Assembly (NCBI RefSeq): GCF_035982055.1
Contig: NZ_CP108427.1
Location: forward strand, 930,001 to 994,000
Source of the DNA: Streptomyces sp. NBC_01288
Lineage (GTDB): Bacteria; Actinomycetota; Actinomycetes; Streptomycetales; Streptomycetaceae
Reading direction: 5' to 3'
Length of the DNA: 64,000 bases
Positions 8,759-17,814 of this stretch are shown one piece after another. A model generated the notes under the pieces. The model did not search any database. It saw only the letters and a program-made list of their open reading frames with translations, and was not told where the DNA came from. Within the stretch, counting starts at the first letter, position 1. Every line of letters begins with the position of its first letter. A program made the translations under genes and the position numbers.

Positions 8759-9247
8759 ATGAGTACGGCATCCAAGGGCGCGACGCCCGGTTTCCTGGTC
8801 TGGCGACTGTCGATGAAGTGGCGCGTGGCGGTCGACCGCGCGGTGGCACCCCTGGGACTGACCCATGCGCAGTACTCCCTGGTGGCGTCGCTGTACGGCA
8901 TGCAGCGCTCCGGGCTGCGCCCCAGTCAGCGTCACCTCGCCGACCACACCGGACTCGAAGCCCTCTACGTCTCGAAGCTGGCCCGCGCCCTGGAGTCCGC
9001 CGGCCTCGTCGAGCGCACCCGGGACCCCCGGGACCCACGTGCGGTCCAACTGGCCCTCACCGAACAGGGCCGCGAGGTGACCCGGCGGGCGATCAAGGTC
9101 GTCCACGGACTTCTGGAGCAGTTGCTGGAACCGCTCGGCGGTCTCGACAGCGCACGGGCCCGGGAGTTCAGCCGGGACCTGGTGACCCTGCTCGACACAC
9201 CCCTTGCACCTGTCCCCGCGAGTGAGCACGAGAAGGAGCAGTCATGA
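8759..9247 (+). CDS. MarR-family transcriptional regulator
   Basis: A 162-residue winged-helix protein of typical MarR length. The DNA-binding part is HLADHTGLEALYVSKLARALESAGLVERTRDPRDPRAVQ-like, i.e. recognition helix plus the wing carrying the DPRDPR motif. I chose the ATG at 8759, not the one at 8747, because 8747 lies inside the predicted -10 box. The stop overlaps the next gene's start (ATGA), so the two regulators are coupled. Likely controls itself and possibly the divergent pirin. Confidence 0.88.
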   Translation: MSTASKGATPGFLVWRLSMKWRVAVDRAVAPLGLTHAQYSLVASLYGMQRSGLRPSQRHLADHTGLEALYVSKLARALESAGLVERTRDPRDPRAVQLALTEQGREVTRRAIKVVHGLLEQLLEPLGGLDSARAREFSRDLVTLLDTPLAPVPASEHEKEQS

Positions 9248-9687
9248 CCACCACCGCAACTCCCGCGGACGCCCGCACGCTCGGCCTGGCCCACTACGCC
9301 GCCCGCGCCGTCCTGGAGCGCGTCCTCACCCGCCACGGCCTCGGCTTCCAGCAGCAGATCGTCCTGCGGCCGGTCGCTCTCGCCGCCGGGCCCGTCGACC
9401 GCGGACAGCTCGCCGCGGACACCGTCGCGGCCCTGAAGGTCGACGAGGGCTCCGTGCGGGGCACCATCGACGAACTGATCACGGCCGGGCTCCTCGCGAC
9501 GGACGCGTCCGCGGTGCGGATCACGGACGCGGGCCGGGCCCTGTACGAACGGATCGTGGAGGAGACGAGCGCGGCGAGCGCCCGTATCTGGGGCGACATC
9601 CCCGAGGAGGAACTGGTGGCGGCCGGTCGCGTGCTGACCCTGGTCGCCGAGCGGGCGAACGCGGAGCTGGCCACCACCGGAAGGTAG
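9244..9687 (+). CDS. Second MarR-like winged-helix protein
   Basis: A 147-residue protein whose start ATG overlaps the preceding MarR stop by four bases. Residues about 55-110 resemble a wHTH (LKVDEGSVRGTIDELITAGLL, then a wing and TDAGRALYERI helix), with the MarR-type helical ends. It has a conventional DNA-binding appearance but is more divergent than the first gene. The pair may act as a heterodimer or one may modulate the other; that is inference. Confidence 0.75.
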   Translation: MTTTATPADARTLGLAHYAARAVLERVLTRHGLGFQQQIVLRPVALAAGPVDRGQLAADTVAALKVDEGSVRGTIDELITAGLLATDASAVRITDAGRALYERIVEETSAASARIWGDIPEEELVAAGRVLTLVAERANAELATTGR

Positions 9688-9736
9688 TGGAATATTCAAC
9701 CAACCCCGGCCGTTGTGGCATGTCGAAGGAGGTCAA

Positions 9737-10084
9737 GTGGACATGACGTACTACGACCACGGAACACCGGCGGAACGCTGGGAGCGCGCGGGGATGTTCT
9801 TCGACGCCAAGGACTACGCCGCGGCGGCGCGGGTGTTGGGCGGGCTGGTCGAGGAGGTGCCCGAGCAGACCGGGCCGCGCCTGCTGCTGGCGCGCTCCTA
9901 CTACCACTCGGCCCAACTGCGGCGCGCCGAGGCCGAGTTGCGTGTCCTTGTGGAGCGTGACCCGGTGGAGCACTACGCGCGGCTGATGCTGGGCCGCACG
10001 CTGGAGCGCCAGGGGCGGCACGAGGAGGCCGGCTCGCATCTGCGGATCGCCTCGGCGCTCGCGGGTGACTTCGAGCAGGTCTGA
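9737..10084 (+). CDS. Small tetratricopeptide-repeat protein
   Basis: About 115 residues forming roughly three TPR helices pairs (AGMFFDAKDYAAAARVL, ARSYYHSAQLRRAEAEL, LMLGRTLERQGRHEEA). TPR proteins mediate protein contacts; no enzymatic motif is present. AAGGAGG at 9726-9732 serves either the GTG at 9737 or the ATG at 9743, and I cannot choose firmly. A strong hairpin ends the transcript. Confidence 0.8.
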   Translation: MDMTYYDHGTPAERWERAGMFFDAKDYAAAARVLGGLVEEVPEQTGPRLLLARSYYHSAQLRRAEAELRVLVERDPVEHYARLMLGRTLERQGRHEEAGSHLRIASALAGDFEQV

Positions 10085-10107
10085 GACGCGGCAGTTCAAC
10101 CACGGAT

Positions 10108-10138
10108 GGGGCCCGGTTCCAGCGCGGAACCGGGCCCC
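10108..10138. terminator. Strong bidirectional terminator hairpin
   Basis: A perfect 13-bp stem (GGGGCCCGGTTCC and its complement) with the 5-nt loop AGCGC lies between the converging TPR and PepSY genes and could end both transcripts. Confidence 0.8.
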
Positions 10139-10151
10139 TTCGCGTGCGTCG

Positions 10152-11543
10152 CTACCTCGCGTACGTCCGCTGCCCTCGCCGGTGCGCGATCTCGCCCAGC
10201 ACCACGTCCACGGCGATGAACGCGGCCAGCGGGATGCCCAACAGCGGTACGAAGTAACCGAGTACGGCGATCGCCGCCAGACTCGGGACCAGGAGCAGCG
10301 GCGACAACTGGGCCCAGGCGCCGCGCGGGATCGGGCGGCCGAAGGACGAACCCCGGCCGCGCTGCCACCACATGCGGTAGCCCCACACGATCAGCAGGAT
10401 CAGTGAGCCCGCGAGCAGCATCAGGGCGATCTGGTTGACGAGGCCGAAGAGGACGCCGGTGTGCAGGTCGATGCCCCAGCGGGTCAGTTTGGCGAGCAAC
10501 GGGTAGTCCGCGAACCGGAGTTCGTCGGTGACCTTGCCGGTGGCGGGGTCGACGGCGACGGCATCCTGTTTCTCGGGCCAGCTGCGCTGCACCTGCCGGA
10601 CGACGTACGCGGAGTTGGCGTCGGCGGGCGGGACGATCTCGACGGGGTTGCCGAGCCCTTCGGCGCGCGCGGCGGCGAGGATCTTGTCGAGTCCTACGCC
10701 GTGTTGGGCGTCGCCGGTCGAGGTGGAGCCGCCGTGGCCCGCGTGCTCGCCGCTCGCCGCGGCCGACACCGATGGGGTGGACTGGCCCAGGGAGGTGCGG
10801 AGTTGGTCGATGTTGGCGCCCGCGTAGGTCGACCAGGTCAGTCCGGTCGCCGAGAGGAAGATGAAGCCCACGGCGCTCCAGACACCCACCGTGCCGTGCA
10901 GGCCGAGGGTGCGGCGGCGGCCGCTCGTGCCGCGCACCTTGCGCAGGGCGCGGCGGCGGGAGAACCACAGCACCAGGCCACCGCCCGCGATGACCCACAG
11001 CCAGCTCGCGGCGAACTCGCTGTACAGGCGGCCGGTTTCGCCGAGTTGGAGATCGCGGTGGAGTTCGTCGATCCAGGTGCGCAGCGGGAGCCCGCCGGTC
11101 GAGCCGTACTGTTCGAGCGCGCCGCGGACCTTTCCGGTGTACGGGTCGACGAACACCGCGAGGGTGTGGTCGGCGGCTGTGCCCTTGACGCCGGAGAGCA
11201 TCACGCGGGTGGTGGCACCGGCCTCCGGGGAGGGGCGGACCGCCGAGACCGTTCCCTCGGGGTGCGCCGTGCGGGCGGCGGTCACCTGCTGCGATATCGG
11301 AAGTTCGCGGTCGCCGACGGAGACGGTCAACTCATGGGCGTACACGATCCGTTCGGCTTGGAAGGCACCGGCGTACAGGAAGCCGGTGGTGGCGGCGACG
11401 AGCAGGAACGGGGCGACGAGCACTCCGGCGTAGAAGTGCAGACGCAGGACCAGGGGGCGCAGCGGGGCCCAGCGGCTGGGGGACGGTGCCGGGGTGGGCT
11501 CCTGCGGGGCCTCGGCCGTGGTGGTCGAGGGAGCGGTGGACAT
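10152..11543 (-). CDS. PepSY-associated transmembrane protein
   Basis: A 463-residue membrane protein with a proline-rich N-terminus followed by the signature first segment LHFYAGVLVAPFLLVAATTGFLYAG. Further segments are SWLWVIAGGGLVLWF, WSAVGFIFLSATGLTW, LMLLAGSLILLIVW and two near the C-terminus. Two extracytoplasmic PepSY-like parts lie between them, with a short His-rich stretch (GEHAGHGGST). This is the PepSY_TM family, often near iron or heme uptake genes, but none is next door. The ATG at 11543 follows a GGAGAAA ribosome site; an open frame upstream of it is not coding. Confidence 0.88.
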   Translation of the reverse strand: MSTAPSTTTAEAPQEPTPAPSPSRWAPLRPLVLRLHFYAGVLVAPFLLVAATTGFLYAGAFQAERIVYAHELTVSVGDRELPISQQVTAARTAHPEGTVSAVRPSPEAGATTRVMLSGVKGTAADHTLAVFVDPYTGKVRGALEQYGSTGGLPLRTWIDELHRDLQLGETGRLYSEFAASWLWVIAGGGLVLWFSRRRALRKVRGTSGRRRTLGLHGTVGVWSAVGFIFLSATGLTWSTYAGANIDQLRTSLGQSTPSVSAAASGEHAGHGGSTSTGDAQHGVGLDKILAAARAEGLGNPVEIVPPADANSAYVVRQVQRSWPEKQDAVAVDPATGKVTDELRFADYPLLAKLTRWGIDLHTGVLFGLVNQIALMLLAGSLILLIVWGYRMWWQRGRGSSFGRPIPRGAWAQLSPLLLVPSLAAIAVLGYFVPLLGIPLAAFIAVDVVLGEIAHRRGQRTYAR

Positions 11544-11711
11544 GGGCAGGTTTCTCCGGGGGCGAGGAGGAGGACGGGGCGCGGAATCGAGCGGGTGATG
11601 TGTCGTGGCCGTAGTGGTCCAGTAGTCGGGGCGTGAAGGCCGCGAGTTCCCGTGGATGTGTATGGCGTGGGTCACATCAGATGGCGCCGGGGGTCGTGGC
11701 ATCCTGGCGCG

Positions 11712-12356
11712 ATGGCACTTCCCAGTGATCGCGTACCCCTGGCCGAGCGGGTCGAGGAACTCCTCGCCGTCGGCGGCCCGTTGCCCATCGTCTCGGCCGG
11801 CGACCCGGTGCTCAGGCGCGGAATCGAGCCGTTCGACGGGCAGTTGGAGCCCGCGCTGCTGGCCCGGTTCGTCGAGGCGTTGCGCGTGACCATGCACGAG
11901 GCACCGGGGGTGGGTGTCGCGGCGCCGCAGGTCGGGGTGGGGCTGCGGATCGCGGTGATCGAGGATCCGGCGCCGGTGCCGGACGAGGTGCGGGTGGCGC
12001 GCGGGCGGGTGCCGCAGCCGTTCCGGGCGCTGGTCAATCCGTCGTACGAGCCCGTCGGTGACGGTCGGGCCGCGTTCTTCGAGGGGTGCCTGAGCGTGCC
12101 GGGCTGGCAGGCCGTGGTCGCGCGGCACGCCTCGGTGCGGCTGACCGGGCAGGACGAGCACGGGCGGGCGGTGGACGAGGTGTTCACCGGGTGGCCCGCG
12201 CGGATCGTCCAGCACGAGACGGACCACCTCGACGGCCTGCTCTACCTGGACCGGGCCGAGCTGCGCTCACTGTCCTCGAACGAGGCGATGGCGGAGCGCT
12301 GGGCGCAGCCGACACCGGATGCGGCGTCGGCTGCGCTCGGGTTCGAGCTGCCGTAG
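11712..12356 (+). CDS. def: Peptide deformylase
   Basis: A 214-residue enzyme that removes the formyl group from nascent proteins. All three motifs are intact: GVGVAAPQVG, EGCLSVPG (metal Cys) and QHETDHLDG (HExxH, two metal His and the catalytic Glu). Streptomyces usually carry several def paralogs, and this one sits alone rather than beside fmt, so it is probably an accessory copy. CATCCT six bases before the ATG resembles a weak leaderless -10. It is divergent from the PepSY gene. Confidence 0.93.
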   Translation: MALPSDRVPLAERVEELLAVGGPLPIVSAGDPVLRRGIEPFDGQLEPALLARFVEALRVTMHEAPGVGVAAPQVGVGLRIAVIEDPAPVPDEVRVARGRVPQPFRALVNPSYEPVGDGRAAFFEGCLSVPGWQAVVARHASVRLTGQDEHGRAVDEVFTGWPARIVQHETDHLDGLLYLDRAELRSLSSNEAMAERWAQPTPDAASAALGFELP

Positions 12357-12392
12357 GGAACTGACTCAACTACCCATGGGCACCAGGCGTGT

Positions 12393-13823
12393 TCAGCCGC
12401 GGTACGCCTCCAGCAACCGCAACCACACCTCGCTGATCGTCGGGTACGACGGGACCGCGTGCCACAGGCGGTTGATCGGGACCTGGCCGGCGACGGCGAT
12501 CGTGGCCGAGTGGATCAGTTCGCCCACGCCGGGGCCTACGAACGTCACGCCGCGCAGGATCTCCTCGTCCAGGTCGACGATCATGCGGGCGCGGCCTCGG
12601 TAGCCGTCGGCGTAGAGGCCCGCGCCGGCGACCGAGGAGAACTCGACGTCGACCGCGCGGACGCGGTGGCCGGCCTGTTCGGCCTCGGCGAGGGAGAGGC
12701 CGACGGACGCGGCCTCCGGGTCGGTGAAGACGACCTGGGGTACGGCGTCGTGGTCGGCGGTGGCCGAGTGGGCGCCCCACGGGTCGGTCTCCAGCAACGG
12801 GACGCCCTCGGCGCGGGCGGCGATCGCCGCGCCCGCGATACGGGCCTGGTACTTGCCCTGATGGGTGAGGAGGGCGCGGTGGTTGACGTCGCCGACCGCG
12901 TACAGCCAGTCGCTGTCCGGGACGCGCAGGGTGTCGTCCACCGTCAGCCAGGAGCCCGGTGCCAGGCCGATCGTGTCGAGGCCGATGTCGTCGGTCTGCG
13001 GGGCGCGTCCGGTGGCGAAGAGGATCTCGTCGGCCTCGAAGCGGTCGCCGCCTTCGATGGAGGCCATGACGGTACCGTTCTCGCGGGTCACGAACGCGAC
13101 GGACGTACCCGTGCGCACGTCGACGCCGGCCTCGGTGAGCGCGTCGGCGACCAGTTCGCCGGCGAAGGGCTCCATGCGGGGCAGCAGGCCCTTGCCGCGG
13201 ACGAGAAGGGTGACGCGGGAGCCGAGGGCCTGCCAGGCGGTCGCCATCTCGACGGCGACGACCCCGCCGCCGACCACGATGAGCCGGCCGGGCGCGGCCT
13301 TGGCGCTGGTGGCCTCGCGGCTTGTCCACGGCTTGATCTCGTCGAGTCCGGGCATGTCCGGCAGAAGGGCGCGGGTGCCGGTGCAGACCGCCACGGCGTG
13401 CCGGGCCGTGAGGACGTGCCGGACGCCGTCGGGGCCCGTCACCGTCACCCTGCGGGGGCCGTCGAGGCGGCCCTGGCCGCGGTAGAGGTCGGCGGCGATG
13501 CCGTCGAGCCACTGGACCTGGCCGTCGTCCTTCCAGCCCGAGGCCTCGTAGTCGCGGTGGGCGAGCACCGCGGCGGTGTCGAGGGGGCCTTGGACGAGGT
13601 GGCCGAGGCCGGGCACCCGGCGGGCGTCGGCGCGGGCGATGACCGGGCGCAGCAGGGCCTTGCTGGGCATGCACGCCCAGTACGAGCACTCGCCGCCGAC
13701 CAGTTCGCTCTCCACGATCGCGGTGGAGAGACCGGCCGCACGGGTGCGGTCGGCGACGTTCTCCCCCACGGGCCCGGCCCCGAGCACCACGACGTCGTAC
13801 GCGATGGATTCCGTTTCCGTCAT
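12393..13823 (-). CDS. NAD(P)/FAD pyridine nucleotide-disulfide oxidoreductase
   Basis: A 476-residue class I flavoprotein disulfide reductase. It has the FAD motif VVVLGAGPVG, the redox disulfide in GGECSYWACMPSKALL (Cys46, Cys51), a second nucleotide motif VVGGGVVAVEMA, and a C-terminal dimer domain with HAVPSYPTISE supplying the partner His/Glu. It is related to dihydrolipoamide and mercuric reductases; the exact disulfide substrate is unknown. It is divergent from a SigR-type thioredoxin, which points to a thiol redox role. The start at 13823 is preferred; the frame upstream lacks family features. Confidence 0.9.
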   Translation of the reverse strand: MTETESIAYDVVVLGAGPVGENVADRTRAAGLSTAIVESELVGGECSYWACMPSKALLRPVIARADARRVPGLGHLVQGPLDTAAVLAHRDYEASGWKDDGQVQWLDGIAADLYRGQGRLDGPRRVTVTGPDGVRHVLTARHAVAVCTGTRALLPDMPGLDEIKPWTSREATSAKAAPGRLIVVGGGVVAVEMATAWQALGSRVTLLVRGKGLLPRMEPFAGELVADALTEAGVDVRTGTSVAFVTRENGTVMASIEGGDRFEADEILFATGRAPQTDDIGLDTIGLAPGSWLTVDDTLRVPDSDWLYAVGDVNHRALLTHQGKYQARIAGAAIAARAEGVPLLETDPWGAHSATADHDAVPQVVFTDPEAASVGLSLAEAEQAGHRVRAVDVEFSSVAGAGLYADGYRGRARMIVDLDEEILRGVTFVGPGVGELIHSATIAVAGQVPINRLWHAVPSYPTISEVWLRLLEAYRG

Positions 13824-13873
13824 GGGGCCAGTCTGCTGGGTGGTGTGCGCTGAGGCCACACGGGTAGGGGCGC

Positions 13874-13899
13874 GGAATACGGGACCGGACGACCGTGTT
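13874..13899 (+). promoter_or_regulatory. SigR-type promoter of the thioredoxin gene
   Basis: GGAAT (13874-13878) is followed after exactly 18 bases by GTT (13897-13899). This is the Streptomyces SigR consensus (GGAAT-N18-GTT) for disulfide-stress genes, about 47 nt upstream of the thioredoxin ATG. Confidence 0.8.
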
Positions 13900-13945
13900 G
13901 TCCGGGACGGCTTCGCCCCCACATCGAGGAAGAGGGAATCACGTC

Positions 13946-14332
<387 letters not shown>

Positions 14333-14357
14333 GCCTCTTCGTCAGTACTGGTCAGTA

Positions 14358-15794
14358 CTAGAAGGGGTACGACGCCACGTCCCCGCGCACCGTCGTCCAG
14401 CGCACGTCGGTGAAGGCCTCCAGATTGGCCTCGCCGCCGAAGCGGGCGCCGGTGCCGGACGCGGCGACCCCGCCGAAGGGGGCCACGGCCTCGTCGTTCA
14501 CGGTCTGGTCGTTGATGTGGACGATCCCGGTGGGGATGCGTTCCGCCAGGTCCAGGCCGCGGGCGCTGTCACGCGTGACGATCCCGAGCGACAGGCCGTA
14601 CGGTCCCGTCGCGGCCAGCGCCGCCGCCTCGTCGGGGGTGGCGAAGGACCGTACCGGCGCGACCGGACCGAAGACCTCCTCCGCGTAGGCAGGGGTGGTG
14701 TCGTCCACGTCGGCGAGGACGGTCGGCCGGTAGAAGAGGTCCTCGTGGGTGCCACCGGCCGCCAGCCTGGCGCCAGTTGCCGTGCTTGCCTCAACCAGGC
14801 CGTGGATCTTGGCCAGTTGGGTGCCGTCGATGATCGGCCCGAGGTGCACCTGCGCGCGATGCGGGTCGCCCACGGCCAGCAAGTCAGCCTTGGCGGCGAG
14901 GCGTTCGACGTACTCCTCGTAGAGCGACTCGTGCACGAGATGACGGCCGGTCGTCATGCAGATCTGGCCCTGGTGGAAGAACGAACCCCAGGCCGCCGTC
15001 GAGATCACCGCGTCCAGGTCCGCGTCCGCCAGCACGATCAGCGCCGAGTTCCCGCCCAACTCCAGGTGCGCGCGCTTGAGATGACGCCCCGCCGCCTCAC
15101 CGACCGCGCGACCGGCGGCAGTTGAACCGGTGAAGGAGATCACGGGCACCTGCGGATCGGCGACCAGCGCGGCCCCCACGTCGGCGCCGCCGGGCAGTAC
15201 CTGAAACAGTTCCTCGGGCAGGCCCGCCGCCGCGAAGACCGCCGCGAGCGACAGTCCCCCGCAGACCGCCGTGCGCGGATCCGGCTTCAGGACGACCCCG
15301 TTGCCGAGCGCGAGCGCCGGGGCGACCGAGCGGATGGAGAGGATCAGCGGGGCGTTGAACGGCGCGATCACGCCGACGACCCCGACCGGGATACGCCGGG
15401 TGTACGACAGCCGGGGCGCCTCCGAGGGGAGGACCTGCCCGGCGGGGCGGGAGGCGAGCGCGGCGGCCTCGTAGCACTCCTGGGCGGCGACGTGCAGTTC
15501 GAAGTCCGCCTTGCCGGGGATGGAGCCGGACTCCCGCACGAGCCACTCGCGCAGCTCCTCGGCGTGCGCGGCGAACAGGTCACCGGCCCTGCGCAGCACA
15601 CCGGCGCGGACGAAGTGCGGGACACGCGCCCACTCGGCCTGCGCGGTCCGGGCCGCCTGGACGGCCGGCCGTATGTCCTCGGCGCCGGCGAGCGTGACGG
15701 TGCCGAGCGTGTCGCCGGTGGCGGGCTCGGTGACCGGGTACTCGGGGCCCGAGAGGGGGCGGGGCTGCCAGGTCTTGGGGTCGAGCAGAGTCAT
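14358..15794 (-). CDS. Aldehyde dehydrogenase (benzaldehyde dehydrogenase-like)
   Basis: A 478-residue ALDH. It has the Asn motif APFNAPL in place of PWNYP, Glu in LELGGNS, and the catalytic Cys in FFHQGQICMTT, plus EEVFGPVAPV. The APFN variant and overall pattern resemble benzaldehyde/vanillin dehydrogenases that oxidise aromatic aldehydes. The ATG at 15794 begins MTLLDPKTW; codons upstream are not family-like. The gene is monocistronic and faces a 0.85-kb gene-free island. A tandem GTCAGTACT repeat (14341-14360) covers its stop codon. Confidence 0.92.
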   Translation of the reverse strand: MTLLDPKTWQPRPLSGPEYPVTEPATGDTLGTVTLAGAEDIRPAVQAARTAQAEWARVPHFVRAGVLRRAGDLFAAHAEELREWLVRESGSIPGKADFELHVAAQECYEAAALASRPAGQVLPSEAPRLSYTRRIPVGVVGVIAPFNAPLILSIRSVAPALALGNGVVLKPDPRTAVCGGLSLAAVFAAAGLPEELFQVLPGGADVGAALVADPQVPVISFTGSTAAGRAVGEAAGRHLKRAHLELGGNSALIVLADADLDAVISTAAWGSFFHQGQICMTTGRHLVHESLYEEYVERLAAKADLLAVGDPHRAQVHLGPIIDGTQLAKIHGLVEASTATGARLAAGGTHEDLFYRPTVLADVDDTTPAYAEEVFGPVAPVRSFATPDEAAALAATGPYGLSLGIVTRDSARGLDLAERIPTGIVHINDQTVNDEAVAPFGGVAASGTGARFGGEANLEAFTDVRWTTVRGDVASYPF

Positions 15795-15954
15795 GGCGGT
15801 TCTCCGATCCGTCACCGGCGGGACCCGCCCGGGCAGCGCAAGTCCCGTGTCTTCACGGCCCGTTGAGCGGCCGCACGACGGGATGCGGCGATCCGGCACA
15901 GACGCGCGAGCCGCGTCCGGTGTCCGAGCGCATCCCCGTCTGGTTGAGCATGCA

Positions 15955-16056
15955 ACATCCTAGTCACGTACGGCCGGATCGCCCCGGGCGCGGTGGCCGG
16001 GCCCGGGGTGGACGCGGTCACCGACTCCCCCGCTGTCGGCTTCGCCCGAGCAAGGG
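15955..16056. repeat. Degenerate repeat, copy A
   Basis: Shares TACGGCCGGATCGCCCCGGG (15969-15988) and the next roughly 45 bases with copy C with about seven mismatches in 66, ending in CGACTCCCCCGCT and a TTCGCCCGAGC tail. Its upstream portion is lost. Confidence 0.7.
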
Positions 16057-16110
16057 GCCCCAATCGCCCGGACGCCGCCCCTGCCTTGCGGCGGCACGCA
16101 CGACACGCCA

Positions 16111-16234
16111 CTCACCGGCGCCGATCAGGCACCGCTACGCCCCTCCGACCTGCTCCGCCGGACAGGCCCTGGTCTCCTACGGCCGGATCGCCCCGGGAGC
16201 GGTCGTCGGTTCCCTCGCTCTCGGCTTCGCCCGA
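16111..16234. repeat. Degenerate repeat, copy B
   Basis: Its first 87 bases (16111-16197) align without gaps to 16416-16502 of copy C with 14 differences. The block begins CTCACCGGCGCCGATCAGGC and ends TCGCCCCGGG. Its tail (CTCTCGGCTTCGCCCGA) matches copy A. Confidence 0.75.
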
Positions 16235-16415
16235 CCCGGTCGCCGGGCGGATCGGGCCGAACGCCTCGGGCGAACCTGCCGGGACGCTCCAGGAGGGCGC
16301 GATGCCGTCGGTCGACCCACGCTAACGCCCACGCGGGCCGACCGCCTCGCCGCGCGTCCAGCGGCATCCGCACACGCTCGGCGTCACCGCCTGGCAGGAC
16401 GCGCACCGCACCCCG

Positions 16416-16595
16416 CTCACCGATGCTGATCAGGCACCGCCGTTTCCCTCCGACCTGCTTCGCCGGACAGTCCCTGGTCGCGTACGGCCGATTCGCCCCG
16501 GGCGGGGTCGCCCGGCCCGGGGTGGGCGCGGTCCCCGACTCCCCCGCTCTCCGCCCAGCCCGAGCACTCTAGGTTTCGCCTGAGCGGGGGACCCC
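16416..16595. repeat. Degenerate repeat, copy C, with terminal hairpin
   Basis: The most complete copy: it has the 87-bp block of B and the tail of A. TCCCCCGCTC (16540-16549) and GAGCGGGGGA (16582-16591) form a perfect 10-bp stem, which could also act as a terminator for the LacI gene on the minus strand. The tail resembles palindromic intergenic sequences common in Streptomyces genomes. Confidence 0.75.
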
Positions 16596-16645
16596 ATCAC
16601 GACGACACCCTCCTCCGCCGTGCGGCCGCGCACACCACACCCCGG

Positions 16646-17692
16646 TCAGCTGGAGTCGCGGTGTACCACCGACGCGCCGAGGAGTTCGTGTGTGCCCGGT
16701 ACCCCGCCCGGTTCGCGTACTGCGGTGTCGACCAGTTCGGCCAGTTCGTGGCCGGACGGCAGTTGGATGTGGACGGTGCTCAGGCGTGGGCGCAGCAGGC
16801 GGCCGATCATGAGGTCGTCGGCGCCGATCACGGCCGTGTCCTCGGGGATGCGGATGCCCTCGTCCTGGAGGGCGCGCATCAGCAGCATCGCGTACTCGTC
16901 GTTGTACGTGAACACGGCGTCGAGGCCGAGGGCGCGCCAGCGGGCGGCGGTCCGGGCGGCGCTCTCCTCGCTGTAGGCGAGCGGGAGTTCGGTCGCCGTG
17001 GCGTCCGTGCCGAGCAGGGCGCGGCGCACCCCTTCGACGCGGGGCCGGGAGAAGACCCCCATGCCGGGTTCCTCGGGCACGACCACGCCGATCCGGCGCC
17101 GGCCGCGGCCGTACAGATGCGCACCGGCGCAGTGGCCGACACCTTCGTGGTCCAGGAGCAGGGCGTGCGCGCCCTCGACCTTCTCGGGGCCGAGCGTGAG
17201 GACGGCCCGCGCACCGGAGCGCTTGAGGACCTCGACGCCCTCCGGGCCGAGCCCCGCGCCGGGCACCAGGACGGCGACCGGGCGCAGTTCGGCCCAGGCG
17301 CGGGCGGCCTCGTCGCCGCGCAGACCGACGGACCCGTGCTGCACGACCGTGTAGTCGAGGCGGCTGAGCGCCCACTGGAGTTCGTTGATGAACTGGCTGT
17401 AGAGGAGCCCCACCGGCATGGTCGGCGCGGGCATCAGCACCATGCGGCTGTGGCCGGCGCGCAGACTGCGGGCCGCCGCGTGCGGGACGTACCCGAGTTC
17501 CTTGGCCGCCTCGTGCACGCGGCGCCGGGTGGGTTCGCTGATCCGTACGGCACTGGTGTTGTTGAGGACGTAGGAGACGGTCGCGCGTGAGACGCCGGCC
17601 AGGCGGGCCACATCGGCGCTCGTGGGCACGGAGCGCGGTGCGGGCGACGGAGCTGCGGGCGTTTTCGGTATCTGCACCATGACGTACGGCAT
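16646..17692 (-). CDS. LacI-family transcriptional regulator
   Basis: About 348 residues. The N-terminal LacI HTH is TSADVARLAGVSRATVSYVLNN with the hinge helix region AARSLRAGHS. The remainder is a periplasmic-binding-protein-like effector domain ending in the usual TVHIQLPSGHELAELV region. Start is 17692 or 17680; neither has a clear ribosome site. No sugar gene is adjacent on its 3' side, only the repeat island, and upstream it is divergent from the TetR operon whose palindromes have TetR rather than LacI character. Target genes are therefore unknown. Confidence 0.85.
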   Translation of the reverse strand: MPYVMVQIPKTPAAPSPAPRSVPTSADVARLAGVSRATVSYVLNNTSAVRISEPTRRRVHEAAKELGYVPHAAARSLRAGHSRMVLMPAPTMPVGLLYSQFINELQWALSRLDYTVVQHGSVGLRGDEAARAWAELRPVAVLVPGAGLGPEGVEVLKRSGARAVLTLGPEKVEGAHALLLDHEGVGHCAGAHLYGRGRRRIGVVVPEEPGMGVFSRPRVEGVRRALLGTDATATELPLAYSEESAARTAARWRALGLDAVFTYNDEYAMLLMRALQDEGIRIPEDTAVIGADDLMIGRLLRPRLSTVHIQLPSGHELAELVDTAVREPGGVPGTHELLGASVVHRDSS

Positions 17693-17765
17693 CTTGGCAG
17701 AAGCCGGGGCCGAGAAGTGCGGCGGGGGAACGGCCGTCACGAGAGCAGCATGGTCCGGTATTTTA

Positions 17766-17814
17766 CGAACATGTTCGTCACGAACTTGTTCGGAGCGAAC
17801 ATGTTCGTTACTGT
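17766..17814 (+). promoter_or_regulatory. Triple palindromic operator over the tetR-monooxygenase promoter
   Basis: Three 12-bp palindromes follow each other at a 15-bp period: CGAACATGTTCG (17766-17777), CGAACTTGTTCG (17781-17792) and CGAACATGTTCG (17796-17807). TTGTTC inside the middle copy (17786-17791) is 17 bp from TACTGT (17809-17814), and the TetR ATG begins six bases later. The operators thus sit on the -35 and spacer of a leaderless promoter. Confidence 0.85.

Larger units (their letters stand above)
15795..16645. other. Gene-free island carrying three degenerate repeat copies
   Basis: About 850 bp between the aldehyde dehydrogenase start and the LacI gene stop. No frame in it looks like a real gene. 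It is filled by three related, diverged blocks listed below. A decayed multicopy element or intergenic repeat family is more likely than a pseudogene, since the blocks drift in all frames. Confidence 0.6.

Noticed and set aside
15795..16645. A protein-coding gene or pseudogene in the repeat island
   Set aside because: Open frames there are short and give Arg/Pro/Gly-rich products without family similarity, and the three copies drift in all frames.
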